Origin: Campylobacterota bacterium
GTDB lineage: Bacteria; Campylobacterota; Campylobacteria; Campylobacterales; Sulfurovaceae
Length of the DNA: 49,670 nt
Direction of reading: 5' to 3'
Assembly: GCA_003252535.1 (NCBI GenBank)
Contig: QKDN01000013.1
Span: forward strand, 1-49,670
Shown here piece by piece: positions 7,169 through 15,611 of the stretch (the first letter of the stretch is position 1; the number at the start of each line of letters is the position of its first letter). The notes beneath the pieces are model-generated. The model made no database searches and was not told where the DNA came from. It saw nothing but the letters and a program-made list of their open reading frames with translations. The position numbers and the translations under genes were made by a program.

Positions 7169-9034
7169 CTATTTTTCGTAGAATACCACGCGGTTCCGCC
7201 CGCTTTTCTTGGCTTCGTAGAGCGCCCTGTCGGCATATTCGATAAGATACTTGAGCTCCCGGAGAGGATCGTACAGCGCTATCCCGAAGCTACAGGTGAC
7301 CTTCCCGACGATATCGAAGTAGTGCTGTTCGATCTCCGCCCTGATCTTTTCGGCTACCATCTGCGCCTCCTCTTCGCTCCTGACCCTTGAGAGGATGATG
7401 AACTCTTCCCCGCCCCACCGTATGAGCTTTTCCTCCGGGCGGATATTGGCCTTGACCAGCCGGACCACCCCTCTGAGCACATCGTCGCCGACATTGTGTC
7501 CGTAGGTGTCGTTGACCTTTTTGAAAAAATCGATATCGAAGAGTATACATGCTGTCCGATACCCCGCTATCTTGTTCTTCTCCAGCAGCAAAGCCGCCGA
7601 TTCATCGAAGTAGGTGCGGTTGTAGGCCTGGGTGAGCGGATCGATCATGATCCTCCCTTTGAGGCTCATCTTCTCTTTGATATTCTCGGTGATATCGGCA
7701 AAGGTGACGATGATATTGTCCCGGTCGAGGATATTGATCGAGACGGCAAAGTCATGCAGGGTCTCGTACTGGCTGAACATCGATACGATCCGCTTCCTCT
7801 CGGGGAGCTTCTGCATCGCTTCGAGCCAGTTGCGGTCCTGCGGCCCGACCTTTGCCAGGGAGAAGAACGCCTCGTCATCGACGAACTGGTCGCAGATACA
7901 TTTGTATTTTTTGAGGTACTCCCCCAGCGAACCGTAACCGAAGAAATTGTAGAAGGTCCGGTTGGCGAACTTGAGCGTGTTCCCGTCCGTGAGGATGACG
8001 ATATTGTTCTGGAAATTGAACACTTTCTCCAGCCTCTGCGACGCATCGTGGCTTTTTTTGTAAAAGAATACGATGATACCGAGGATCAGGGCAATCATGA
8101 CGACACCTATATCCTCCCGCTGCTCAAGATCCCCTATGGCAGGGCTCTTCCTGGTGGTGGTGAGGTAGGCGACCCTCTCTTTGGTGACCGGGTTGAAGAT
8201 CGGCAAAAAGACCCTGATATGGTAGCTCCCTTCAAAGTAGAAGATCGTGGAGAAGGTCTTCTTTTCTGCAAAGTGCGCGTTGATATCTGGGATGGTCTTC
8301 AGCATCGCCCCGGTCATCGCCTTCGGGCACTCCCTGAACACCTCTTTGTCGTAGAGGTAATCGTCGTTGATGCAGGAGACCTTGTAGTTGGACTTCTCGT
8401 TGTCGAAGACCTTCCTCTCCACGACATCCCTCTTGATGATGAAGTTGACCATACCCCCGAGATTCTTTTTGATACTGTCGATAACGCTCTTCATCGAGAC
8501 CGAGGTCTCTACGCTCCCGAGGTGCCTCCCCTCGTAGGAGATGGGGAAGACGAAACGGTAACCGTTGAAGATACGCCCCTCCTCGAACCCCGATATCGCT
8601 TTTTTCTCCCTGTTGACATACTCCACCGTCGAGCGGATACCCGTGAGGTTGTCGCCGTATTTCTCCGGCCTGTGGAAACGGAGGAAGCTTTCGTTGTCGG
8701 GGAGGTGGAAATGGAGCTGCCGTATCTGGAAGAGCTTCATGTTCTCATACCCGCTCACCAGCTTCGCATGCAGTTTTTTCCTCGCTTCGGCCTTGAGAAG
8801 AGGGTCCTTCGAAGTAGCATCCCTGAAGATCGAAAGGACATCGGCCTGGTTGACCGTATTGAGGTAGTAGAGGCTGGCATGCATTTCGTAGTTGGAAATG
8901 ACGGTATTGTATTCGATGGAGACCAGCTCCTCTTCCCTCTGTTTGACCTTCTCGATACTGTTGTGATTGTATTTAACAAACAACAAAAGCGCAACAATAA
9001 GAGCCGATATGTATAATAAAATATATCTAAACAT
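7169..9034 (-). CDS. Membrane diguanylate cyclase with periplasmic sensor and PAS-like domain
   Basis: This encodes 621 residues. A helix at about 3-20 and another at about 315-332 enclose a large periplasmic region that looks like a double Cache sensor. A PAS-like domain follows (about 340-460), then a GGDEF domain with GGEEF at 541-545, FDIDFFKKVNDTYGHNVGD and a complete C-terminal part. The active-site motif is intact, so it should make c-di-GMP. The inhibitory I-site is RPEE, not RxxD, so product feedback may be weak or absent. It is divergent from the flavoprotein operon and appears to be a single gene. Confidence 0.9.
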   Translation of the reverse strand: MFRYILLYISALIVALLLFVKYNHNSIEKVKQREEELVSIEYNTVISNYEMHASLYYLNTVNQADVLSIFRDATSKDPLLKAEARKKLHAKLVSGYENMKLFQIRQLHFHLPDNESFLRFHRPEKYGDNLTGIRSTVEYVNREKKAISGFEEGRIFNGYRFVFPISYEGRHLGSVETSVSMKSVIDSIKKNLGGMVNFIIKRDVVERKVFDNEKSNYKVSCINDDYLYDKEVFRECPKAMTGAMLKTIPDINAHFAEKKTFSTIFYFEGSYHIRVFLPIFNPVTKERVAYLTTTRKSPAIGDLEQREDIGVVMIALILGIIVFFYKKSHDASQRLEKVFNFQNNIVILTDGNTLKFANRTFYNFFGYGSLGEYLKKYKCICDQFVDDEAFFSLAKVGPQDRNWLEAMQKLPERKRIVSMFSQYETLHDFAVSINILDRDNIIVTFADITENIKEKMSLKGRIMIDPLTQAYNRTYFDESAALLLEKNKIAGYRTACILFDIDFFKKVNDTYGHNVGDDVLRGVVRLVKANIRPEEKLIRWGGEEFIILSRVRSEEEAQMVAEKIRAEIEQHYFDIVGKVTCSFGIALYDPLRELKYLIEYADRALYEAKKSGRNRVVFYEK

Positions 9035-9223
9035 AATATATTATAACATCATTGCTATAAAACCATATCCCCGCCAAAGCCCCGTGTATCCGCATCCGGG
9101 GATTTTATCCGTGTATTTATGTCACCCCTGATCCGTCACACATCCGCTGTGGCTGCCGTACAATACCGGACAAAGCCAAAAAAGGCTACAATAATCCAAA
9201 ATCCTCATATGCAAGGAGGCGCA

Positions 9224-10183
9224 ATGTCCCCACTCTACGATCTTATCATCATCGGTGGAGGCCCCGGAGGGATCGGCTCAGCCATCGAAGCGAAGGTTCT
9301 CGGACTCGAGAAGATACTGCTGATAGAAAAGAGCGAAAACCACTCCGATACCATCCGCAAATACTACAAGGACAACAAAAGGGTCGACAAGGACTGGAAA
9401 GGGCAGACCGTCGAACTCGAGGGGAACGTGGAGTTCGTCAACGGCACGAAAGAGAGTACGATAGAGTATTTCGACACGATGCTCAGCGAACGGATGATCG
9501 ATGCCAAATACAACTGCGAGGTGGAAAAGGTGGTGAAAGGGGGCGGGATATTCGATGTCGCCACTTCGTGCGGCATCTACCATGCGCACCATGTCATCGT
9601 GGCTGTCGGCCGCATGGGCAAACCCAACAAGCCCAGCTACAAGCTCCCTGCCACCCTCAAGAACAGGATCAACTTCAACCTCGACCAATGCACCCACGGC
9701 GAGACCATCCTCGTAGTCGGAGGCGGCGACAGCGCTGTGGAGTACGCCTGTGAGCTCGGAGAGGACAACCGTGTGACCCTCAACTACCGCAAGAAGGAGC
9801 TCACCCGCCCCAACCCCATGAACCTCGCGATGATCGAGCAATATGCCCAAAGTACCCTGGTCCTCCTCAAGCTCGGGATCGAGATCGACTCGCTCGACGA
9901 TGAGGAGGGGAGGGTCAAGGTGATCTACGCGGACGGCACGAGCGCAGTCTATGACCGCATCATCTATGCCATCGGCGGCACGACCCCGACGGAGTTCCTC
10001 AAAAAATGCCATGTCTCCCTCGATACCGACGGACAGCCGATCTTCGATCCCCAAACCTGTGAGAGCGAAACAGCGGGGCTCTATCTCGCAGGCGACATCG
10101 TCTTCAACAGCGGCGGGAGTATCGCCATCGCGCTCAACCACGGCTACAGGATCACCAGCCACATACTGAGCAGCAGACAATGA
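9224..10183 (+). CDS. Thioredoxin-reductase-like FAD/NAD(P) oxidoreductase lacking CxxC (YpdA-like)
   Basis: This encodes 319 residues. The start at 9224 is set by AAGGAGG just ahead, although the frame is open further upstream. FAD is bound by IIGGGPGGIGSAIEAK near the N-terminus and NAD(P) by VVGGGDSAVEYACELG in the middle, and a late YLAGD motif closes the FAD site. The redox CxxC of thioredoxin reductase is absent, as in YpdA/bacillithiol-reductase-like and ferredoxin-NADP reductase-like relatives. The electron partner is unknown. Its end overlaps the cupin gene as ATGA. Confidence 0.82.
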   Translation: MSPLYDLIIIGGGPGGIGSAIEAKVLGLEKILLIEKSENHSDTIRKYYKDNKRVDKDWKGQTVELEGNVEFVNGTKESTIEYFDTMLSERMIDAKYNCEVEKVVKGGGIFDVATSCGIYHAHHVIVAVGRMGKPNKPSYKLPATLKNRINFNLDQCTHGETILVVGGGDSAVEYACELGEDNRVTLNYRKKELTRPNPMNLAMIEQYAQSTLVLLKLGIEIDSLDDEEGRVKVIYADGTSAVYDRIIYAIGGTTPTEFLKKCHVSLDTDGQPIFDPQTCESETAGLYLAGDIVFNSGGSIAIALNHGYRITSHILSSRQ

Positions 10184-10593
10184 AATATCTCCTCGGTATC
10201 CTGCTCCTCTCCGCCATCCTCGATGCCAGGAGCGTCCGCCCGGCCATCACTGTAGAGACCCTCGCCAAAACATCGGAGAGCTGGGACGGCGCCGCCCTCC
10301 CCTCCTACCCGGCCGGCAAGCCCGAGGTGAGCATCCTCAGGATCACGATCCCCGCACACACCCGTATCGAGACCCATATGCACCCTGTCATCAACGCAGG
10401 CTACCTCATCAGCGGCGAGCTCACTGTCACTACCCTCAGCGGCAAAACGGTGCATCTGCACCCCTCCGAAGCGCTCGTCGAGACGGTCGATACCTGGCAC
10501 TACGGTGAGAACACCAGCGACGATCCCGCGGTGATCATCGTCTTCTACGCGGGCAAACCGGGCGTCCCCCTGACGGTCAAGAAAGAGAGATGA
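10180..10593 (+). CDS. Exported cupin-domain protein
   Basis: This encodes 137 residues. A short hydrophobic signal sequence (MKYLLGILLLSAILDA) is followed by a single cupin barrel. Metal-binding style residues are seen in HTRIETHMHP, in the later GYLISGEL and in DTWHYGEN. Such one-domain cupins range from enzymes to sensors, so no specific reaction can be assigned. It overlaps both neighbours by four bases (ATGA), so it is part of a three-gene operon with the flavoprotein and the CAP protein. Confidence 0.82.
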   Translation: MKYLLGILLLSAILDARSVRPAITVETLAKTSESWDGAALPSYPAGKPEVSILRITIPAHTRIETHMHPVINAGYLISGELTVTTLSGKTVHLHPSEALVETVDTWHYGENTSDDPAVIIVFYAGKPGVPLTVKKER

Positions 10594-11780
10594 AAAAAGC
10601 CTTCGCCCTCCTCTTCATCCCCCTGCTCCTCACCGGGGATGATCTCTCCTATCTCAACGAACTGCGTACCAAAGCGGGGCTGATCGAACTGCAACCCGAT
10701 ACACTGCTCGAAAAAGCCGCATCCAACCATGCGCGCTACCTCCATGTCCATTCGCGTGCCGACCATTTCGAGAGGAGCGGGGAGCGTCTCTATACCGGTG
10801 TCAATGCCGATGAACGGGCGCACTACGTGGGATACCTCGGGAAGATCAGCGAGAACATCGCCACGAGCCCGAACTCCAGAGACGCCATCGACAATCTCTT
10901 CTCCGCCATCTACCACCGCTACGGCTTCCTGGACCTCGAGATAGACGAGATAGGCTCCGCCCACTGCTGCCGGGGGAAAGCCGACGGCTTGCAGGTCTAC
11001 GTCTACGATATGGCCAACTCCAGGATAGCAGAGCTCTGCCGCGGCAGACCCTACAACGGCTTCGGAATGATCTACAGCGGCGTCTGCAATATAGGCAGTT
11101 TCACTGTCAAAGAGGAGGACTACTTCGCTGCCCGGAAGCACAACCTCGCCCTCAATCCCGGTATTATCGTCTGGCCCTGGGACGGAGCTGCGGATATCCC
11201 TGCCGCCTTCTACGAAGAGAACCCCGATCCTCTCCCGCAGTGCTCGGTGAGCGGTTACCCCGTGAGCATTGAGTTCAACCCGCATTACTTCGATCATGTA
11301 TCGCTCGTCTCCTTCGAGCTTTACGACGACGCGCACCGTCCCCTCAGGCCCGCTGCCATCCTCACCCAAAGCAGCGACCCCAACCGCAAGCTTGACCCGT
11401 TCCAGTTCGCCTTTATGCCCGAAAAACGACTCAGTTTCGACAGCAGGTACACTGCCAGGGTCATCTACCGGGTCGGTGACAGAACCCTCGTCAAAGAGTG
11501 GTCGTTCCGTACCCGCAAACCGCCCTACCCCATCCTCACCGCTGCAACGAAGGATCAGCTGCTCACCGTCCGCAGCGGCAAAGGGTACCTCCTCTACCTT
11601 CCACCCGAAGACTGCCGCGATACCCACCGGAGGATATCCCTCTCATACATCGAGGGGATGAAGATCGACAACGAATTCCTCGACGGCAACACGATCTACT
11701 TCAAGGTCACCGGCAAGAGCGGGCAGATGGTCAGGGTAAAAACAGACAGGGGGAAAAAGTTTCGGCTGAAGGTACGGTAA
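10590..11780 (+). CDS. Exported CAP/SCP-domain protein
   Basis: This encodes 396 residues. The signal peptide (MKKAFALLFIPLLLTG) is followed by a CAP domain at about residues 20-160. It has LNELRTKAGL, ASNHARYLHVHSRADHF with the conserved His, GKISENIA, and GSAHCCRGKAD near its end. The C-terminal 200 residues look like beta-rich, Ig-like modules. CAP proteins of bacteria are secreted and their function is mostly unknown. It is the last gene of the operon, convergent with the GGDEF-EAL gene. Confidence 0.85.
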   Translation: MKKAFALLFIPLLLTGDDLSYLNELRTKAGLIELQPDTLLEKAASNHARYLHVHSRADHFERSGERLYTGVNADERAHYVGYLGKISENIATSPNSRDAIDNLFSAIYHRYGFLDLEIDEIGSAHCCRGKADGLQVYVYDMANSRIAELCRGRPYNGFGMIYSGVCNIGSFTVKEEDYFAARKHNLALNPGIIVWPWDGAADIPAAFYEENPDPLPQCSVSGYPVSIEFNPHYFDHVSLVSFELYDDAHRPLRPAAILTQSSDPNRKLDPFQFAFMPEKRLSFDSRYTARVIYRVGDRTLVKEWSFRTRKPPYPILTAATKDQLLTVRSGKGYLLYLPPEDCRDTHRRISLSYIEGMKIDNEFLDGNTIYFKVTGKSGQMVRVKTDRGKKFRLKVR

Positions 11781-11795
11781 TGGCGGGGGACAGTG

Positions 11796-14099
11796 TCAGG
11801 AGTCCTGCCAGGTCGGTTCTTTGAGTATATTGACGAACTCTTCGAACCTGACGGGTTTGCTGACCAGGTACCCCTGCCCGTAGTGGCAGGCGTGTTCCCT
11901 CAGCCATTCGTACTGTTCGTGGGTCTCGATCCCCTCCGCGATCACTTTCATCCCCAGCTTTTTGGAGAAAGCGATGATCGATTCTACCAGCACCTGCTGC
12001 TTGAAGTGCTCAAGATTCCGGACAAAGGACTGATCGATCTTGATGGTATCGAGCGCCAGGTTGCTCAGGTAGGAGAAGGATGAGTAACCTGTCCCGAAAT
12101 CGTCCAGCGACAGCGATACCCCGAGTGATTTGACCTTTTGGATATGCTGTACCGCTATGGCGAAGTTTTCTATCAGGATACCTTCGGTGATCTCGATCTC
12201 AATAAAGGATGCCATCCCACTCTCCCGGATCGTATCAAGTATCCGGTCGAGTCTCTCCCCGTCGGAAAAGGTACGGCCCGAGAGGTTGATCGCGATCGAT
12301 ATCCGGCTTTTCTCCTCTTCGTGCAGGAGCTTCAAGAGCCGGATGCTTTCATGCACTACCCACAGATCGATCTCTTTGATCAGGTTGGTCTCTTCGGCCA
12401 CCGGGATGAATACCGACGGCGGGATCAGTTCACCCTCCCTGATCCAGCGTATCAGCGCTTCGGCGCCATAGATCGTGCCGTTTTCCAGGTCTACTTTGGG
12501 TTGCAGGTAGAGATGCAGTTCATGGTTGGAGATCGCCTCTTTGAGCTGGTGTTCCACGAGCAACTTGCTGCTGATGCTCTCTTCAAGCTTCTCGTCATAA
12601 TAACATACCCTGTTCTTCCCGAGCTCTTTTGCCTTGTACATCGCCAGATCGGCTTTGCGCAGCAGTGTCTGGGCGGTAGACGGCTCCGTGTCGTTGTCGG
12701 GATAGAATACGATCCCTATGCTCGCCCCCAGGCTGAACTCCCTCCCGTCGACCGAAACAGGTGTCGCGAACATGCTGCTGATATTCGCGACATCCCTTGC
12801 CTCATCCCCTTTCCCGTTCAGGCTCTCCAGCAGGATGACGAACTCGTCGCCCCCTACCCTGCTGAGCGTATCGGATTCCCGTATGGCGGATGCAAGCCGG
12901 CGGGTGATCTTGATCAAGAGCTTGTCCCCTACCTCGTGCCCCAGGGAGTCGTTGATCAGCTTGAAATTGTCGATGTCTATATAGAGGAGGGCCAGGTTCT
13001 TGCCGATACGGTCCGCCAGCGCTATTGCGTGGTTGATACGGTCGATCGTCTCATAACGGTTCAGCACGCCTGTCAGACTGTCATGGCTTGCCATATACTG
13101 GAGGACCTTCTGGTGCATGACACGCTCGGAAATATCCGTGAATACACTGACATACCTTATGTTCTCTTCATCCTGTATCTTCATGATGGTCAGGTTCTCG
13201 TAGACATCATTCCCGTCTTTTCGCTTGTTGATGATCTCGCCCTGCCAGATATTCTTCGACTCAATCGCCTCCCACATCTGCTCGTAGAATGTCTTGCTCT
13301 GCTGCCCCGAGCTCAATATACGGGGTGTCTTCCCTGTCGCTTCTTCTTTCGGATATCCGGTAATGTTCGTAAAGGCATTATTGACGTTGATGATGTTCTC
13401 CTCATGGTCGGTGATGACCATCCCTTCCCTGGAGTTCTCGAAGATCCTGGCAAATATCTGGAGCTCTTTTGTCCTTTTTTTCACTTCCTCCTCAAGTTTC
13501 TGCATATTGTTCTCATGCAGCCGGATCATCGGCGTGATGATAAAGATCGCTTCAAGCAGCAGCGTGATCAGCGTCCCGATATAGATATACAGCTCTCTGC
13601 GTTTCAACCCCTCCACGATCGAGTCGTTCTCTTTTTCAAATATCGTCACGGCTTTGTCGAGCACCTGCAGGAGTTCAAAACTGTACTTGTTCGCCTTCTG
13701 CAAATCCTCATCAGTCGGGTTTGCCATGAAGGCTTCTACCTGTCTGAAGAACTGATTGATCCTGGTATCGAGTCCGTCAGCGGCAAAATAATACTCCCTG
13801 GTCGCATCGGATGTCAGATGGGTACTGATAAAACGGTAATCCGCCTGCATCTGCCCGAAAAGAGCATGCACCTGTGACAGCCGCTCCTCATGTTCCAGCG
13901 CCAGATGGCTGTGCAGCACGATCTTCTGGGAGAGCATACGCTGTTTCCCACTGAGATTGATGAGTTTTCCATATATTTTTTGCGATTCGATCAGAGAGTG
14001 CATCGTATAATACGCGAATGTGGCCCACAGGCCCAGAATGGAAAACGCGATCCAGTATGTCAAAGTCAGAGGGGTTTTTTTCAGCATTTCTATGGCCAT
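11796..14099 (-). CDS. PAS-GGDEF-EAL c-di-GMP enzyme with type-IV-pili-like sensor
   Basis: This encodes 767 residues. Membrane helices at about 13-32 and 172-193 enclose a region with LSGKQRMLSQKIVLHSHLAL, typical of PilJ-type/NIT-like sensor helices. A PAS domain follows (about 215-335), then GGDEF with intact RVGGDEF, and EAL with AEALIRW, EITEGIL, DDFGTGYSS, KIDQSF and AEGIET all present. Both activities are therefore possible, and which dominates cannot be told. No strong ribosome site is seen before the first ATG, and a second ATG lies four codons later. Confidence 0.9.
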   Translation of the reverse strand: MAIEMLKKTPLTLTYWIAFSILGLWATFAYYTMHSLIESQKIYGKLINLSGKQRMLSQKIVLHSHLALEHEERLSQVHALFGQMQADYRFISTHLTSDATREYYFAADGLDTRINQFFRQVEAFMANPTDEDLQKANKYSFELLQVLDKAVTIFEKENDSIVEGLKRRELYIYIGTLITLLLEAIFIITPMIRLHENNMQKLEEEVKKRTKELQIFARIFENSREGMVITDHEENIINVNNAFTNITGYPKEEATGKTPRILSSGQQSKTFYEQMWEAIESKNIWQGEIINKRKDGNDVYENLTIMKIQDEENIRYVSVFTDISERVMHQKVLQYMASHDSLTGVLNRYETIDRINHAIALADRIGKNLALLYIDIDNFKLINDSLGHEVGDKLLIKITRRLASAIRESDTLSRVGGDEFVILLESLNGKGDEARDVANISSMFATPVSVDGREFSLGASIGIVFYPDNDTEPSTAQTLLRKADLAMYKAKELGKNRVCYYDEKLEESISSKLLVEHQLKEAISNHELHLYLQPKVDLENGTIYGAEALIRWIREGELIPPSVFIPVAEETNLIKEIDLWVVHESIRLLKLLHEEEKSRISIAINLSGRTFSDGERLDRILDTIRESGMASFIEIEITEGILIENFAIAVQHIQKVKSLGVSLSLDDFGTGYSSFSYLSNLALDTIKIDQSFVRNLEHFKQQVLVESIIAFSKKLGMKVIAEGIETHEQYEWLREHACHYGQGYLVSKPVRFEEFVNILKEPTWQDS

Positions 14100-14199
14100 T
14101 TTTTTGAGAATATATAACTGTCATTTATGATATTGATTTTACACTTAATTTACAGTTAGTTTCGAACTCAATCCGATCGGGGACAGTGTAGAGCGGAAC

Positions 14200-14233
14200 G
14201 CCCATCGGGTCATGAACCCGATGGGCATTTTTT
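14200..14233 (+). terminator. Strong rho-independent terminator on the plus strand
   Basis: GCCCATCGGGT and ACCCGATGGGC form an 11-bp perfect stem with a five-base loop, followed by a run of T. No plus-strand gene ends here. The upstream plus-strand DNA is only the non-coding side of the GGDEF-EAL gene, so it may end a small RNA or be a leftover of a replaced gene. Confidence 0.7.
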
Positions 14234-14290
14234 AAGTTTCAACCTGATAAGATTAGATTGTAACCAACGATAGTCCTCTGTAAACGAAAT

Positions 14291-14318
14291 GTTTATACTA
14301 CGCTTCAGTAGTGTAAAC
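14291..14318 (-). terminator. Hairpin just after the AbiF-like gene
   Basis: GTTTATACTAC and GTAGTGTAAAC pair over 11 bases with one mismatch or wobble and a six-base loop. It lies 25 bases past the stop of the minus-strand gene. There is no clear T-run, so it may be a weak terminator or part of a structured RNA. Confidence 0.4.
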
Positions 14319-14343
14319 CTCTGTGTTTTCACGGCTATCTAAT

Positions 14344-15366
14344 TTAGTTACTCATTCTTCTCAATATCACTTTTTTTATCCGTTCGGTATCTTTTTTCGT
14401 ATACTTGTTGCTAAGACCAAATGATTCGTCATCAGATAACCTGTCTTTTTTCAGTTCTCCAAATAACTTGGCAACATGTTTTCGTTTGAAATCTTCAAAG
14501 TTTCTATATCTTTCCAGACGATTCAACATATAGTGCAGAAAGAGGAAGACATCCATAGACTTGTGATTGTTTATACTTTGCCGAAATGACTGGAACTTTC
14601 CGATACCTGTTGCACTTCGATAGGTTCGGTTAAACATTCTGCCTCCGTGTGCCACACGGTTTCTTATCTCATTCAGCCTCTCAAGGTAATGCCTGAATAT
14701 CTCTGTATTTCCTACTCCAAAGTGATGCGATACTTTTTTGTCGATATCCTGACTATTGATCTTCAAGCTCCCGATGAAAGAATTCACACTCCCCAGTGTC
14801 GCACTCTCGACAAGATATTTGAAAGGGGGATAATTATACCTGGATTCGTCGAGGTCATTTAACAAACCTCTGTTATTGAGATATCTCTGTTTGTTGGAGC
14901 TGAAATCATAGTTTTTGAGATAGAACTGGATATAGTGCCTGTAGTGTTCGGACTGGTTACCGTCTCTGCTTTGTATTTCCCAATTCTTGAGCGTGGCGAA
15001 GTCTATCCTGTAATTGCTCCATTTATGATTTCTCTGTTCCAGATAGAAAAAATGATTCCGGGTCAACGCATAACATTCATCAATCAGTATGCTCTTGAGC
15101 TTCGACTCTATACGGATAGTAAGATCAAAAAGGATTTTGGAAAAATATTTGTCAAAAAAATACAAGTACATCACATCATCGATATTTTTTTCGGGCAACG
15201 ATCTGATCTCCCTTACATAGCCTTTGAGCTTGAAGATACCGATATTTTGACATATTGTTACTATTTCATCTTTGGATAGATATTTGCTTTTGTTGAAACC
15301 CTTGTCCCGGTAAAGGCTATCGACAAAATCCTTTGCAGAGACCATGTCCCCCTGGTATGAATCCAT
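14344..15366 (-). CDS. AbiF/AbiD-like HEPN protein (Abi_2 family, abortive infection)
   Basis: This encodes 340 residues from the ATG at 15366, chosen because GGAGGA stands eight bases ahead; a TTG six codons earlier is less likely. The sequence resembles the Abi_2 family: an N-terminal FxLKGYVREI region, a central helical FDLTIRIESKLKSILIDE, and RNRVAH at about 235-240, the Rx4H ribonuclease motif of HEPN domains. HEPN toxins cut RNA and are used in phage defence and toxin-antitoxin systems. The gene is AT-rich, unlike its chromosomal neighbours, and lies in the island. No partner protein is adjacent, but structured DNA flanks it on both sides. Confidence 0.8.
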   Translation of the reverse strand: MDSYQGDMVSAKDFVDSLYRDKGFNKSKYLSKDEIVTICQNIGIFKLKGYVREIRSLPEKNIDDVMYLYFFDKYFSKILFDLTIRIESKLKSILIDECYALTRNHFFYLEQRNHKWSNYRIDFATLKNWEIQSRDGNQSEHYRHYIQFYLKNYDFSSNKQRYLNNRGLLNDLDESRYNYPPFKYLVESATLGSVNSFIGSLKINSQDIDKKVSHHFGVGNTEIFRHYLERLNEIRNRVAHGGRMFNRTYRSATGIGKFQSFRQSINNHKSMDVFLFLHYMLNRLERYRNFEDFKRKHVAKLFGELKKDRLSDDESFGLSNKYTKKDTERIKKVILRRMSN

Positions 15367-15462
15367 TTTATTATTCCTCCGCAATCTTCATGATAGTTTT
15401 CTTTTCGCTCATATTAGTCCTTCTTGAGTGAAGCAAGTTTTTATGAGAGTATTATGGCAAAA

Positions 15463-15490
15463 TTTCCGTTCTCTAGCTAGGGAGCGGAAA
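15463..15490. other. Near-perfect 28-base palindrome ahead of the AbiF-like gene
   Basis: TTTCCGTTCTC and GGGAGCGGAAA pair around a TAGCTA centre. Plus-strand RNA would pair throughout with two G-U wobbles. On the minus strand the same two positions are A-C mismatches. Confidence 0.5.
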
Positions 15491-15543
15491 ATAGTGCTAT
15501 TATTTGAATGAAAGAATTATGACAGGATTTTATGGAAATGGGT

Positions 15544-15578
15544 AGGTTTAAAATGTCGGGAACAAACCTTGACATTTT
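15544..15578. other. Two interlocking stems (pseudoknot-like or switching)
   Basis: AGGTTT (15544-15549) pairs with AAACCT (15564-15569), and AAAATGTC (15550-15557) pairs with GACATTTT (15571-15578). The arms alternate, giving the order of an H-type pseudoknot. No base separates the first two arms, so the two stems may instead be alternatives. It lies between the orphan gene and the AbiF-like gene. Confidence 0.45.
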
Positions 15579-15611
15579 CAAATACACATGAGTAAAGTAT
15601 TGGTCAACTAG

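Noticed and set aside
12138-13877. Plus-strand frame of 579 codons opposite the GGDEF-EAL gene
   Set aside because: The minus strand carries all catalytic motifs. The plus frame is an antisense shadow without any domain.
14253-14262. TTAGATTGTA shared with 21783-21792 as an attachment-site pair
   Set aside because: Only ten AT-rich bases match and they are not in the tRNA-Leu gene itself, so chance is likely.
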